A DNA stretch of 64,000 nucleotides from the NCBI GenBank assembly GCA_015056945.1, contig SVFH01000007.1, positions 62,001-126,000 on the forward strand, written 5' to 3'. A program made the translations under genes and the position numbers. Numbering within the stretch: position 1 is the stretch's first letter; each line of letters starts with the position of its first letter. The notes under the pieces are model-generated. The model saw nothing but the letters and a program-made list of their open reading frames with translations. It was not told the origin of the DNA and made no database searches. Origin of the DNA: Lachnospiraceae bacterium. Its GTDB lineage: Bacteria; Bacillota; Clostridia; Lachnospirales; Lachnospiraceae. Shown piece after piece: positions 17,237 to 25,513 of the stretch.

Positions 17237-17805
17237 TCTCTATACTGAATAATAATCTCAGCACACAATTCCTCCAGTACCAAATCTACACCATATTCTG
17301 TTTTTATCATTTCCTCCAGCAGTCTGCATAAGCCGTTCCTACAATTATTCACTATATTGACTAGCAGACAGATTTTCATATCATTAGGCAAGGTTTTATC
17401 TACCGTTTGCAGGACTGGTCGTATCACCGAATGAAAATATGGATTTTCACACTCTCCCTCATACGAGAAGAGTAATTTATAAATATCCTCATAAGTAACA
17501 TTGCTAACCTCTACGTAAATTTCCAACTGGCTTTGCACCGACTTCACAATAATATTTTTTAGTAGCATACAAAAGTCCGCACTTACTAACCGCTTCTGTA
17601 AATATGCCAGGACAATAGCCTTCATCCAACCTGTCCGAAAAACATAAACCAATATGCTTTCAAAACTCTCTTTAGGTATTACCTTAAACATACTTGAAAT
17701 CAAACTCCACAAATCTGTTTTACCATTTTCAGATTTGCTTAATGCCTTTTGAATATTCGCAGAATCATATCCTGATACACAAATCGAAAAACCTATACCA
17801 TTCAA
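17227..17805 (-). CDS. Uncharacterised 192-residue protein
   Basis: No family recognised. The protein is helical and leucine-rich, without signal peptide or clear membrane segment, and ends with VDLVLEELCAEIIIQYREQL. The start is a TTG at 17805: GGAGGG lies seven bases upstream, an in-frame stop lies just before it, and no ATG fits. It stands alone between its own promoter, which carries the shared GACAGGATGTGTC palindrome, and its own terminator. It is therefore a single-gene member of the presumed WYL regulon. Confidence 0.7.
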   Translation of the reverse strand: MNGIGFSICVSGYDSANIQKALSKSENGKTDLWSLISSMFKVIPKESFESILVYVFRTGWMKAIVLAYLQKRLVSADFCMLLKNIIVKSVQSQLEIYVEVSNVTYEDIYKLLFSYEGECENPYFHSVIRPVLQTVDKTLPNDMKICLLVNIVNNCRNGLCRLLEEMIKTEYGVDLVLEELCAEIIIQYREQL

Positions 17806-17829
17806 ATTTCATCCCTCCTATCGTCTCAT

Positions 17830-17860
17830 AGTTTACTCCATCGATTAGACACATCCTGTC
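17830..17860 (-). promoter_or_regulatory. Promoter of the 192-residue gene with shared palindromic operator
   Basis: On the minus strand TAAACT (17830-17835) lies 17 bases from CAGGAT (17853-17858), the centre of GACAGGATGTGTC (17848-17860). This is the third site of the set. Confidence 0.62.
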
Positions 17861-17887
17861 TTTCCTCCAAAAAAGGTCAAAAAAATA

Positions 17888-17911
17888 CAGCTATGAGTCG
17901 CCCCATAGCTG
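17888..17911 (-). terminator. Terminator of the fic gene
   Basis: The stem CAGCTATG / CATAGCTG with an eight-base loop is followed on the minus strand by TATTTTTTT, 16 bases past the fic stop. Confidence 0.85.
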
Positions 17912-17926
17912 CTTCACATACTATAT

Positions 17927-18547
17927 TTATATATCTATTGCATCATATACAATTTTCTCTAAATACTCTTTCTTAGAGAAATCACTACCATCAGAAAAAT
18001 AGGCATTATAAGCAACAAGTGCTGTTCTGACATATCTGCTGTTTTTTTCAAACAACTCCCTGTTTATCTTCAATCCGATTTCATCTGCGTACTGACAACA
18101 GAATGTAATAGTTGTACGAGTATTACCTTCTCTGAAAGGATGTACTTTCCATAATTTTGCTAAAGAATCACAAAATTCGTCTGCTGCTTGTTTCCTATCC
18201 ATCTCTTTCCATTTTTTCTGTCTCATATCAGACAAAATATGATGAATATCATTGGTAATATCAAATGGGTCCGAATATTCTACTGACATTCCTCCCAATA
18301 CGTCTTCTTCCTTGTAAATAGATATAATACGAGGTTCGCCTGCCCATTCATATAAATCTTGAAATATATAATAGTGCATTTTTAAAAGATGCTCTGTATT
18401 ATATTTCCCCAGCATTGGATTCAATGCTAAGTCCTTTAAACGAAAGACTACATAATCGGCTTCTGCCTCATCTAATTCTTCCTGCGTCTTTATATCCAAC
18501 TTATTTTTTAGCACATAACTGTTTTCATACAAATACGGATCACGCAT
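17927..18547 (-). CDS. fic: Fic/DOC-family AMP-transferase toxin
   Basis: The 206-residue protein carries the Fic active-site motif HPFREGNTRT near residue 136, with the catalytic histidine and the anion-binding EGN. The flanking helices, including DLYEWAGEPR near 68, are typical of the VbhT/Fic class. Fic enzymes transfer AMP from ATP onto target proteins; VbhT-type toxins modify DNA gyrase and topoisomerase IV. The ATG overlaps the end of the small upstream gene by eight bases, as in vbhA-vbhT pairs. The pair probably acts as a stabilisation (addiction) or defence module near the right end of the element. Confidence 0.9.
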   Translation of the reverse strand: MRDPYLYENSYVLKNKLDIKTQEELDEAEADYVVFRLKDLALNPMLGKYNTEHLLKMHYYIFQDLYEWAGEPRIISIYKEEDVLGGMSVEYSDPFDITNDIHHILSDMRQKKWKEMDRKQAADEFCDSLAKLWKVHPFREGNTRTTITFCCQYADEIGLKINRELFEKNSRYVRTALVAYNAYFSDGSDFSKKEYLEKIVYDAIDI

Positions 18548-18716
18548 TGACAGGCTCCTTCATTTTATACTTTTTATCAAGAAACCTTTTTACATCTTCC
18601 ATAGTAGCTTCGCCACTTTTTTCTTTTTCAATATATTTCTTAAAATCTTCTGTAGGCTCAAGACCATCTACTTTAATCATACCAATCGCATAATCCCATG
18701 CTTCTGCATTCTTCAT
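18540..18716 (-). CDS. VbhA-like antitoxin
   Basis: The 58-residue protein begins MKNAEAWDYAIGMIKVDGLEPTEDF and ends in a charged helix, the pattern of the VbhA antitoxin family. The region IKVDGLEPT corresponds to the inhibitory (S/T)xxxE(G/N) helix, with Asp in place of Glu, so the inhibitory motif is not canonical. It has GGAGGTG seven bases before the ATG and overlaps the fic gene by eight bases. It should bind Fic and block its ATP site. The extended -10 promoter at 18751-18759 drives both genes. Confidence 0.82.
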   Translation of the reverse strand: MKNAEAWDYAIGMIKVDGLEPTEDFKKYIEKEKSGEATMEDVKRFLDKKYKMKEPVNA

Positions 18717-18750
18717 TCAAAAACACCTCCATCAGTATTCTACTATTTTT

Positions 18751-18759
18751 ATTATAGCA
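18751..18759 (-). promoter_or_regulatory. Extended -10 promoter of the vbhA-fic pair
   Basis: On the minus strand TGCTATAAT, a perfect extended -10, lies 35 bases before the VbhA start. No good -35 is seen. The 226 bases between VbhA and uvrB hold this promoter, the element junction and no gene that I can support. Confidence 0.65.
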
Positions 18760-18942
18760 GATTCCCTTTTATTATTCACTACTAACAAGCAAAATTTCCA
18801 ATAGTTGCTCTCTTGTTTTTTCTCCCATGACGAATCCCGTTCACAATTCTGCTCAGTAATACCCTTTCCATCTAGTCCATTTTCCCGATTTTAGTATCAA
18901 AAGTGCCGGAAAAAGACGTCAGATTTGGAACAGATGGACTGG

Positions 18943-19242
18943 TTAAGAAGCAGTCTCATAGTAGGACACAAAATATTCTACCGCATTCTCCGGAAAAAAT
19001 TCTTTAAATTCGCTGTAAAGCTGCGCGGCAAGAGTCTTATTGTGCGCAATAATCAATGTGGGAAGATTCATGGCTTGTATAACATTTGCCATGGTAAAAG
19101 TTTTACCGGAGCCGGTAACACCAAGAAGCGTCTGAATCTGATTCCCTTTCTGAAATCCTTTCACAAGCTCGGATATCGCCTGTGGCTGATCTCCTGTCGG
19201 CTGATATTCACTATGAAGTTTAAAGTTCTGCTGTCCTCTCAT
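18943..19242 (-). pseudogene. uvrB: UvrB N-terminal fragment interrupted by the mobile element
   Basis: The open frame gives 99 residues. It matches the start of UvrB, the excision-repair helicase: [11 protein letters not shown] (Q motif), Walker A GVTGSGKT near residue 40, [10 protein letters not shown], and [14 protein letters not shown]. It then departs to ETAS and a stop. UvrB is normally about 660 residues and continues here with the beta-hairpin region YDYYQPEAYVP, so the break is at the start of that hairpin. GGAGG precedes the ATG at 19242, and the native promoter is intact. The rest of the gene should lie beyond the other end of the element, left of the window, unless it was lost. 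The fragment alone cannot work as a repair protein. Confidence 0.93.
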
Positions 19243-19284
19243 AGACTCCTCCACTAAAAAAGCATGCACGGATACACTTTTTTC

Positions 19285-19324
19285 ATTATAGCACATCCGC
19301 ACATGCTTTGCAAACACTTGTTCG
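19285..19324 (-). promoter_or_regulatory. SOS-regulated uvrB promoter with LexA (Cheo) box
   Basis: On the minus strand TTGCAA (19308-19313) and TATAAT (19285-19290) are 17 bases apart, with an extended TGC before the -10. CGAACAAGTGTTTG (19311-19324) fits the Firmicute LexA box CGAACRNRYGTTYG and overlaps the -35. A 14-base inverted repeat (AAGCATGTGCGGAT with ATCCGTGCATGCTT) flanks the -10. The promoter now reads through the uvrB fragment into the element. Confidence 0.85.
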
Positions 19325-19328
19325 TTTT

Positions 19329-20549
19329 TTATTTCATTTTTTCTTGTAAAATCTTAATTGCTTCGTCATACTGGTTATCTGTTTCATCTTTCAGATATGC
19401 TTCGCTGTCAAAGGGAATTTCCACATCCGGCGCAATACCAACCTTATGAATATTTACACCGTTCGGTGTGAAATAGCGGCTCACCGTAAGCTTTCCTCCG
19501 GAACCGTCCGAATACTGGAATACATTCTGTACAATTCCTTTTCCGAATGTATTGGTACCTACAAGTTCTCCGATTCCGTAATCCTTAATGGCACCTGCCA
19601 TAATCTCGGATGCACTGGCCGAAGCTCCGTCAATCAGCACAACCAACGGTTTCGTAAATTCGTTTCCGCCTGAAGACGTATAACGGTTTCCCTCCCCGTA
19701 TTTATCTTCCGTATATACAATCAGACCTCTCGGCAGAATCTGATCACACACTTCCACCACCGCAGTCAGATTTCCTCCCGGATTTCCGCGCAAATCCACA
19801 AGCATACCTTGTGCACCATCCGCCTCAAACTGCTCCAAAGCCTTGGCAAACTGTTCTGATGTTACATCGGTAAACTCTGCAATTCTTACATAAGCAATGT
19901 TTCCTTCCACAAGTTCATAGGTAACGCTTTCCGTCTCTATCTCACGGCGTTCCACCTCAATTTCCACCTTTTCGCCCTTGCGATTCAAGGTAAGTTTCAC
20001 CTTCGTCCCTTCCGGTCCGCGCACTTTGGAAACGATGTAATTCAGGTCCTTTTGGAACATATCTTCATCGTCAACAAAAATGATATAATCATCTTCCTGA
20101 AGTCCCGATTCGCTTGCCGGACTTCCTTTCATCACGCCACTGATTCTTGCGTATCCTGCTTCCTGATCTGCCTGCAGATAAGCGCCGATTCCCTGAAAGG
20201 TTCCCGACATACTTTCCGCCATTTCTTCCATCTCTTCCTTGGAATAATAGCAGGTGTAAGGATCTCCTGCCGATAACATCATTCCGGAAAGCATACCATC
20301 CAGAATAGTTTCATCATCTATATCTTCATAATAGTTTTCTTTCAGTTTCTGTTTATAATGTGAAAGTTTTTCAAGCTCTTCCTGTGTAAAAGAATCACTC
20401 GATGCAAAAAGATAACCGCCGTTTTTTTCTTTCTGTGCCAAAAGCCCCACCAGTACAATCGCAACCAAAATAAGTCCGAAAAAAGCACTAATTACAAAAG
20501 AAACCAGCATTCCTAAAAAAAACGATTTTTTGTTACTTCCAGAATTCAT
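19329..20549 (-). CDS. C-terminal processing protease (S41 family, CtpA/CtpB-like)
   Basis: The roughly 406-residue protein has an N-terminal membrane anchor at about residues 10-35, an N-terminal helical cap, a PDZ domain at about 95-180 ([20 protein letters not shown]) and the S41 catalytic core. The catalytic serine is in DGASASASE near 308 and the lysine in GTNTFGKG near 336, the Ser-Lys dyad of this family. Such proteases trim secreted or membrane proteins outside the membrane. The ATG at 20549 is preferred for its GGAAAG site; a TTG four codons upstream is possible. It follows the M23 hydrolase gene after 88 bases and may cleave or activate envelope proteins of the same division cluster. 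Confidence 0.92.
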   Translation of the reverse strand: MNSGSNKKSFFLGMLVSFVISAFFGLILVAIVLVGLLAQKEKNGGYLFASSDSFTQEELEKLSHYKQKLKENYYEDIDDETILDGMLSGMMLSAGDPYTCYYSKEEMEEMAESMSGTFQGIGAYLQADQEAGYARISGVMKGSPASESGLQEDDYIIFVDDEDMFQKDLNYIVSKVRGPEGTKVKLTLNRKGEKVEIEVERREIETESVTYELVEGNIAYVRIAEFTDVTSEQFAKALEQFEADGAQGMLVDLRGNPGGNLTAVVEVCDQILPRGLIVYTEDKYGEGNRYTSSGGNEFTKPLVVLIDGASASASEIMAGAIKDYGIGELVGTNTFGKGIVQNVFQYSDGSGGKLTVSRYFTPNGVNIHKVGIAPDVEIPFDSEAYLKDETDNQYDEAIKILQEKMK

Positions 20550-20637
20550 AAATCTTTCCAATCTGCCCTGAAGGGCTCCATATTATTTATAGGGCAAAAC
20601 CCGTTATTTACGAATTTCGCCCCGTTTCATTCAATCT

Positions 20638-21873
20638 TTACGGTTCTACGATATAATCCCAGGGGGATACATAACTTCCGTTTACTCTTACGCTAAAATG
20701 TAAATGATTTCCGGTACTTCTTCCCGTCGAACCGACTGTTGCAATCTTTTGTCCGCGGGATACCACATCTCCCTGCTTCACCAGCAGTTTCTGCGCATGC
20801 ATATAAATCGTATAGATACCGTCTCCGTGGTCAATCATGATATAATTTCCCATAGTTGCGTTATATGCTGCCTGAATAACATCTCCGTCATAAGCTGCAA
20901 GAATACGGCTGCCGCCGGGGGATGCCATATCCACGCCGGTATGAAACTGTTTCTTACCTGTAATCGGATGTATTCTGTATCCGTAATTATCCGAAATACG
21001 GGTATAATCCGGTGCCGGCCAGCAGAACTTGCCTCCATCGTAAACTCGCTGGTTGCGCAAATCTCTTTTTGCCTGTTCCACTGCCTTTTCAAGCTCTTCA
21101 ATAATCGCTGTCTGCTCGGCAATCTCCGCTTCGTATTCACGAATCAGCTTTTCTTTGTTTGCTATATCCTTCTCGTACGCAGTAATTTCTTTTTCTTTCT
21201 CAGCAATCAACTCTTCAAGCGCGGCCTCTTCCTGCTGCGCCGCTTCCTTGGTTGCCACCAAAACTTCTTCTTCCGCTTCTAATTTCTCTTTGCAGACCGT
21301 CACATAACGAACAATCTCTTTGTACTCATTCATTTTATTATTATCATACGCGGAAAGTTGATTAATATAATCTAATTTATTTAAAAAATCGCCAAAACTT
21401 CCTGAAGCCGCAAGCACTTCCACATAATAAAGTTCTCCCTGCTCATACAAAGTCTGAATCCGGACTTTCATGGCATCATAATGCGTATCTGCCGTCTCCT
21501 GCGCATCTTCAAGTTCTGCTTTCGTCTCTGTAATCTGGGCTTCTTTCTCTGTAATCTGACCGGTCAAAGTATCAATTCTGCCTTGAACCACCGCTACTTG
21601 TTCATCTAACTCTTTTACATACTCCGCAAGGCTGTTTTTGCTCTTCACAAGACTTTTTTTCACCTTTTCAACATCAGTCAAATCATCTTTTAAGGATTTC
21701 TTTTCTTTTTCTGCCTTTTCAATTTCCTGCTGTTGTTTACGAATCTGTTCTTCAAGATCAGACTTCTTATCCGCCAAAGCATATCCCGGTATCGAGGAGG
21801 TCATACTGAAACAAAGAAGAAGAATCAAAACAACCTTTATCAAATGCCTCCAAGTATTTCTCTTATATTTCAT
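20638..21873 (-). CDS. M23 (LytM) peptidoglycan hydrolase with coiled coil, EnvC/PcsB-like
   Basis: The 411-residue precursor has a signal peptide (residues 1-35), a long coiled coil (about 36-270, many Glu/Lys heptads) and a C-terminal M23 LytM domain (about 290-405). The zinc ligands are visible in HTGVDMA (His, Asp) and HLHFSV, so the enzyme should be active, unlike E. coli EnvC. It lies 22 bases after ftsX. In other bacteria the FtsEX complex holds and switches on such coiled-coil hydrolases at the septum (PcsB in streptococci, CwlO in Bacillus). The order ftsE-ftsX-hydrolase makes that role very likely here. Confidence 0.93.
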   Translation of the reverse strand: MKYKRNTWRHLIKVVLILLLCFSMTSSIPGYALADKKSDLEEQIRKQQQEIEKAEKEKKSLKDDLTDVEKVKKSLVKSKNSLAEYVKELDEQVAVVQGRIDTLTGQITEKEAQITETKAELEDAQETADTHYDAMKVRIQTLYEQGELYYVEVLAASGSFGDFLNKLDYINQLSAYDNNKMNEYKEIVRYVTVCKEKLEAEEEVLVATKEAAQQEEAALEELIAEKEKEITAYEKDIANKEKLIREYEAEIAEQTAIIEELEKAVEQAKRDLRNQRVYDGGKFCWPAPDYTRISDNYGYRIHPITGKKQFHTGVDMASPGGSRILAAYDGDVIQAAYNATMGNYIMIDHGDGIYTIYMHAQKLLVKQGDVVSRGQKIATVGSTGRSTGNHLHFSVRVNGSYVSPWDYIVEP

Positions 21874-21895
21874 AAAATTTTCCCCTTAACATTAA

Positions 21896-22801
21896 TCAAA
21901 CACGCAAATGCTTACGAACGGTGAAGAAACTGCCGAAGAAGCCAATTCCGACACCGATTGCAATAGAAATCGGGATTAATGAAATGAAAATATCCAACGG
22001 CTCTACTGTCGTAAACATAGAAGTTAAAAATGCCATTTTTTCATTAATAAACTTAATTGCAATAATATAAATATAATATACCGCAACCAAAGGAATGCAG
22101 GATCCAATCAAGCCCAACACGATACCTTCCACAACAAAAGGCGCTCTTACAAAGTAATCCGTTGCACCGATATACTTCATCACCTGGATTTCCGACTTTC
22201 TTACAGAGATACCAATGGTGACGGTATTGCTGATTAAGAAAATGGATACTGCCAGCAAAAGGACAATCATACCGATTGATACGTAAGATACAATCATGCT
22301 TGCAGCGCTGAAAGTACTTGCGGTAAGTTCCGACTTATTTACTTTCCGGACTCCCTCTACGCTGTTTTCAAGATAGTCAACCACTTCCGCCTGCTTATTG
22401 ATATCATTCAAATAAATCTGATAATTCGCAGAATCACTCAAAGGATTCTCTGTAAATCCTTGTGCATTCTCTCCCAATTTCTCGGAAAATTCCGCCCATG
22501 CTTCATCTGCCGAAACATAGTCGTAGTGTGATACAATTCCGCGATTTTTCATATCTTCAATCAGAAAACCGATTTTTTCAATTTCTTCCTCAGGAAGTCC
22601 TTCATCAAAAAATACGGTAATGGAAACGCTCTGCTCTGCTTTTTGAACAAGGTGCGCCACATTGAAAATCATGATATAGGAAATGCCGAACACAAAAAGG
22701 CACGCACTGATAGTTGCAATAGATGCCAGGGTAAACCACTTGTTTTTAAAAATGCTGACGATACCCTGACGCAATGTATATAAAAAAGTACTAATTCTCA
22801 T
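21896..22801 (-). CDS. ftsX: Cell division ABC transporter permease FtsX
   Basis: The 301-residue protein has the FtsX layout: a short cytoplasmic start, membrane segment at about 22-45, an extracellular domain of about 120 residues ([13 protein letters not shown] onward), then three membrane segments at about 168-195, 215-245 and 268-295. Its ATG lies within the end of ftsE (11-base overlap), so the two are translated together. FtsX carries the FtsE signal across the membrane to the cell-wall hydrolase encoded next. Confidence 0.95.
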   Translation of the reverse strand: MRISTFLYTLRQGIVSIFKNKWFTLASIATISACLFVFGISYIMIFNVAHLVQKAEQSVSITVFFDEGLPEEEIEKIGFLIEDMKNRGIVSHYDYVSADEAWAEFSEKLGENAQGFTENPLSDSANYQIYLNDINKQAEVVDYLENSVEGVRKVNKSELTASTFSAASMIVSYVSIGMIVLLLAVSIFLISNTVTIGISVRKSEIQVMKYIGATDYFVRAPFVVEGIVLGLIGSCIPLVAVYYIYIIAIKFINEKMAFLTSMFTTVEPLDIFISLIPISIAIGVGIGFFGSFFTVRKHLRV

Positions 22802-23519
22802 CGATATATCCGCCTCTTTCTTCGTCGCTTAAAATAACGCCTTCCTTCAAAGTGATAACTCTCTTCTGCATTTCATTTACGATTTCACGGTTGTGCGTTA
22901 CCACAAGAACCGTTGTGCCGTTCTCATTAATCTTTTCGAGAAGTTTCATAATTTCATATGAATTTCTCGGATCAAGATTACCTGTCGGCTCGTCCGCAAG
23001 CAATACATCAGGCTTATTCACAAGTGCACGTGCAAGTGCAACACGTTGCTGCTCCCCGCCGGAAAGCTGCTTCGGATTAGCCTTATACTTTCCTGCCAGA
23101 CCTACCACGGAAAGAATGCTCGGAACATTCTTTCTGATATCACGCTCAGACTTCTGAATAATTCTCTGCGCAAAAGCAACATTCTCATATACATTGCGAT
23201 CTTTTAAAAGACGGAAATCCTGGAACACAACACCTAACTTACGGCGAAAAAACGGAATTTCTTTTCTTTTAATTTTCATCAGGTCATAACCGCTTACACG
23301 CACGGTTCCCGATGAAGCCGTATGCTCTTTCAGAAGAAGTTTAATCAATGTAGACTTACCGGAACCGCTGTCTCCCACGATAAAAACAAACTCTCCCTGA
23401 TTAATACGTAAATTTATATCTACCAAAGCGGGCATACCATCTTCATAAGACTTATGCACATGCTCCAGAAGAATCACCGGCTTATCTTTCGCCTGCGATT
23501 TCTTTTTGGTCTTTTCCAT
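22791..23519 (-). CDS. ftsE: Cell division ATP-binding protein FtsE
   Basis: The 242-residue ABC ATPase has Walker [10 protein letters not shown] near residue 49, Q-loop VFQDFRLL near 95, signature [15 protein letters not shown] near 147 and Walker [13 protein letters not shown] near 170. The FtsE-type phrases [15 protein letters not shown] and GNLDP and the overlap with ftsX settle the assignment. Lysine-rich residues 1-14 form a short extension. AGGAGG precedes the ATG. It opens the cluster ftsE-ftsX-hydrolase-protease. Confidence 0.97.
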   Translation of the reverse strand: MEKTKKKSQAKDKPVILLEHVHKSYEDGMPALVDINLRINQGEFVFIVGDSGSGKSTLIKLLLKEHTASSGTVRVSGYDLMKIKRKEIPFFRRKLGVVFQDFRLLKDRNVYENVAFAQRIIQKSERDIRKNVPSILSVVGLAGKYKANPKQLSGGEQQRVALARALVNKPDVLLADEPTGNLDPRNSYEIMKLLEKINENGTTVLVVTHNREIVNEMQKRVITLKEGVILSDEERGGYIDEN

Positions 23520-23552
23520 TTAAAAGCCTCCTAACAGGAAACACTTTATTCA

Positions 23553-24641
23553 TTAATACTCAAAGTTTTCCATATATTTCATATATTTAACTACCATCAA
23601 TGCAATCTTAAAGGTAATAGCATCTTCAAAAACACGCAAATCAAGTCCTGTGCTCTTCTGGAGCTTATCAAGACGATAAACGAGTGTATTTCTGTGAATA
23701 AATAGCTGTCTGGATGATTCGGAAACATTTAAACTGTTCTCAAAGAATTTATTGATAGTCGTAAGCGTTTCTTCATCAAAATCATCAGGGCTCTTTCCGT
23801 CAAAAATTTCCTTGATAAACATTTTACACAGAGGAATAGGTAACTGATAAATCAAACGTCCGATACCAAGTTCACTGTACGCAATGACATCTCTTTCACT
23901 AAAGAAAATCTTACCGACATCCAAAGCCATTTTGGCCTCTTTATAAGAACGGCTCACATCCTTAATTTCATTTACGCTGGTACCGTATGCAATATGTACA
24001 TCCTTGATTCCTTCCTTCTGCAGATAGGAAACAATGCTCTGCGCAGTTTTATCAATATCTTTGTTTGTCTGGTCTTCTGTTAAATCCTTCACCACAACCA
24101 CATTGTTTTCATCCACGGCAGTAACAAACTCTCTCTTGTCATTGCCGAGTACACTTTTCACCAGTTCCAGTGCATTGTTATCTCTTCCGTTATCGGACTC
24201 AACAATCATAACAACACGCTTTGCATCTGTCTGGATATGGAGACGTTTCGCGCGTCCGTAAATATCAACCAAAAGAAGGTTATCCAATAAAAGGTTCTTC
24301 ACAAAGTTATCTTTGTCAAAACGCTCTTTGTATGCAACAAGAAGGGTCTGAATCTGGAAAGCAGCCATTTTACCTGCAGTATACGCATTCTCACCTGCAC
24401 CTGCCGAAACAAGAACATATTCCAACTGCTGTTCGTCATAAATCTTAAAAAACTGACTGTTCTGAATCTCCTGTGAATCTGCTGCAGATTTCACAAACTC
24501 CAAAACCGCAGCCATATAACTCTGCTGACCAAGCAAAGTCGTTGCAACCACTTTACCGTCTACATCCGCAACGGTTAAATCAACCCTTGTAATTCCCTTC
24601 ATTCCATCAATTGCATTTTGTAAAATTTGATTCGATATCAT
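23553..24641 (-). CDS. CdaR/PucR-type transcriptional regulator
   Basis: The 362-residue protein begins with a sugar-diacid-recognition-like domain (residues 1-130, DLTVADVDGKVVATT) and ends with a PucR-type helix-turn-helix near 300-350 (SLNVSESSRQLFIHRNTLVYRLDKLQKSTGLDL). The middle has a degenerate cyclase-like fold. The family includes CdaR, which senses glycerate-type diacids, but the ligand cannot be told here. AGGAGG stands eight bases before the ATG. It lies 33 bases upstream of ftsE and could be transcribed with it, but no functional link is evident. Confidence 0.85.
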   Translation of the reverse strand: MISNQILQNAIDGMKGITRVDLTVADVDGKVVATTLLGQQSYMAAVLEFVKSAADSQEIQNSQFFKIYDEQQLEYVLVSAGAGENAYTAGKMAAFQIQTLLVAYKERFDKDNFVKNLLLDNLLLVDIYGRAKRLHIQTDAKRVVMIVESDNGRDNNALELVKSVLGNDKREFVTAVDENNVVVVKDLTEDQTNKDIDKTAQSIVSYLQKEGIKDVHIAYGTSVNEIKDVSRSYKEAKMALDVGKIFFSERDVIAYSELGIGRLIYQLPIPLCKMFIKEIFDGKSPDDFDEETLTTINKFFENSLNVSESSRQLFIHRNTLVYRLDKLQKSTGLDLRVFEDAITFKIALMVVKYMKYMENFEY

Positions 24642-24815
24642 ATGTGTAACCTCCTAATGCCAATGCCCATTTTTAATGGCAACATATCCTCCGACAACAT
24701 TTTAATACATTTTCACAAAAAAATCCACCCTTTTTTGATAATTTTTATCTAATTCCATGATGGTTATATGAGCATTTTGTTCAGAGAGTGGTTTTTCTTT
24801 TTGCTATATTATACA

Positions 24816-24850
24816 AAAAGCCGTTCCCGAAAAATCCGGAAACGGCTTTT
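24816..24850 (-). terminator. Terminator of the GT26-like/cvfB unit
   Basis: The stem AAAAGCCGTT / AACGGCTTTT lies just beyond the stop at 24853 and is followed on the minus strand by TTTTTG. Confidence 0.88.
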
Positions 24851-24852
24851 GA

Positions 24853-25509
24853 TTAATCGTTATTCAGTATTTTTTTGTAAATCAGCTTCTGCGCAAGCCA
24901 TGCCAGCCCTTTCGGCGCATCATATCCGGGTCCTCCGTCAGGTCTTGCAATCCAAAGATCTGCATTCAAATTCAGGCGGTTTGCAGACACAAGTTGTTTG
25001 AAGCGTTCAAAGGATAATGCCGAAATCACGATATTCGGAGAACTATCGTTGATTTCATTAATCAGGTCTTCCGGCGAGCCGGTATCATCATTCCACAAAT
25101 AGGTTCCGGAGAGAACCGTATTTTCGTGGATTCCCTGCATATATTCTTCATAAGCATTCAGCGTTTCCTCGGTATCTGCAACAAGATAAACATTCTGTCT
25201 GGCTCGTGCGATTCGCTTGATCATTTCGTGAAAAAACGCATCTTCTTCAATTTCACTTACCCACTCCTCAGCCTCCGGATCAAGTTTGGTAAGAAGCTCC
25301 GGTTCTGCGCAAAGCAACATATCCATAGACATAAGACATTCTCTGGTTTCCATGTTCTCCTTGGCTTCCGCCAGCATCGGAACCGTCAAATACAAGATAA
25401 TATCCATTGCTCCGTTGTCAATAAATCGCAAAGCTTCTTTCGTGATTTCTTTTGCAGGCGAAGTATCAACCTTTAATCCCCAGTCTGTTACTTCCTTCAA
25501 TCCCAACAC
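24853..25509 (-). CDS. GT26 (WecG/TagA)-like protein, divergent
   Basis: The 218-residue protein resembles WecG/TagA glycosyltransferases in outline: an early stretch with PMLAEAKEN, a middle VYLVADTEETLNAYEEYM where the family has a gap-filling Rossmann strand, and a late INDSSPNIVISAL followed by a helix and a strand ending in a glycine-rich tail. The family motif GxPKQE is replaced by LSFERF, so catalysis is uncertain. It starts four bases after cvfB and shares its transcript. It may be a degenerate or non-canonical transferase in cell-wall polymer synthesis; this is inference from pattern only. Confidence 0.55.
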   Translation of the reverse strand: MLGLKEVTDWGLKVDTSPAKEITKEALRFIDNGAMDIILYLTVPMLAEAKENMETRECLMSMDMLLCAEPELLTKLDPEAEEWVSEIEEDAFFHEMIKRIARARQNVYLVADTEETLNAYEEYMQGIHENTVLSGTYLWNDDTGSPEDLINEINDSSPNIVISALSFERFKQLVSANRLNLNADLWIARPDGGPGYDAPKGLAWLAQKLIYKKILNND

Positions 25510-25513
25510 CTCA

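Larger units (their letters stand above)
1..18957. mobile_element. Right-hand part of an integrated mobile element inserted in uvrB
   Basis: The region carries replication, segregation, excisionase-like, toxin-antitoxin and putative defence genes and stops inside uvrB. Reading leftward from the uvrB start at 19242, the protein follows the family exactly to the residues YFVSYY and then changes to ETAS and a stop, where UvrB proteins continue DYYQPEAYVP. The change falls at about 18955-18957, so this is taken as the right junction. The left end, the recombinase and any conjugation genes are not in the window. By eye the region is more AT-rich than the DNA to its right. Whether it is conjugative, mobilisable or phage-derived cannot be told from this part. 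Confidence 0.8.

Noticed and set aside
18717-18942. Short frames between vbhA and the uvrB fragment (17-28 codons).
   Set aside because: They lack ribosome sites and the region is better explained as the end of the element with the junction. A remnant of a longer gene cannot be excluded.
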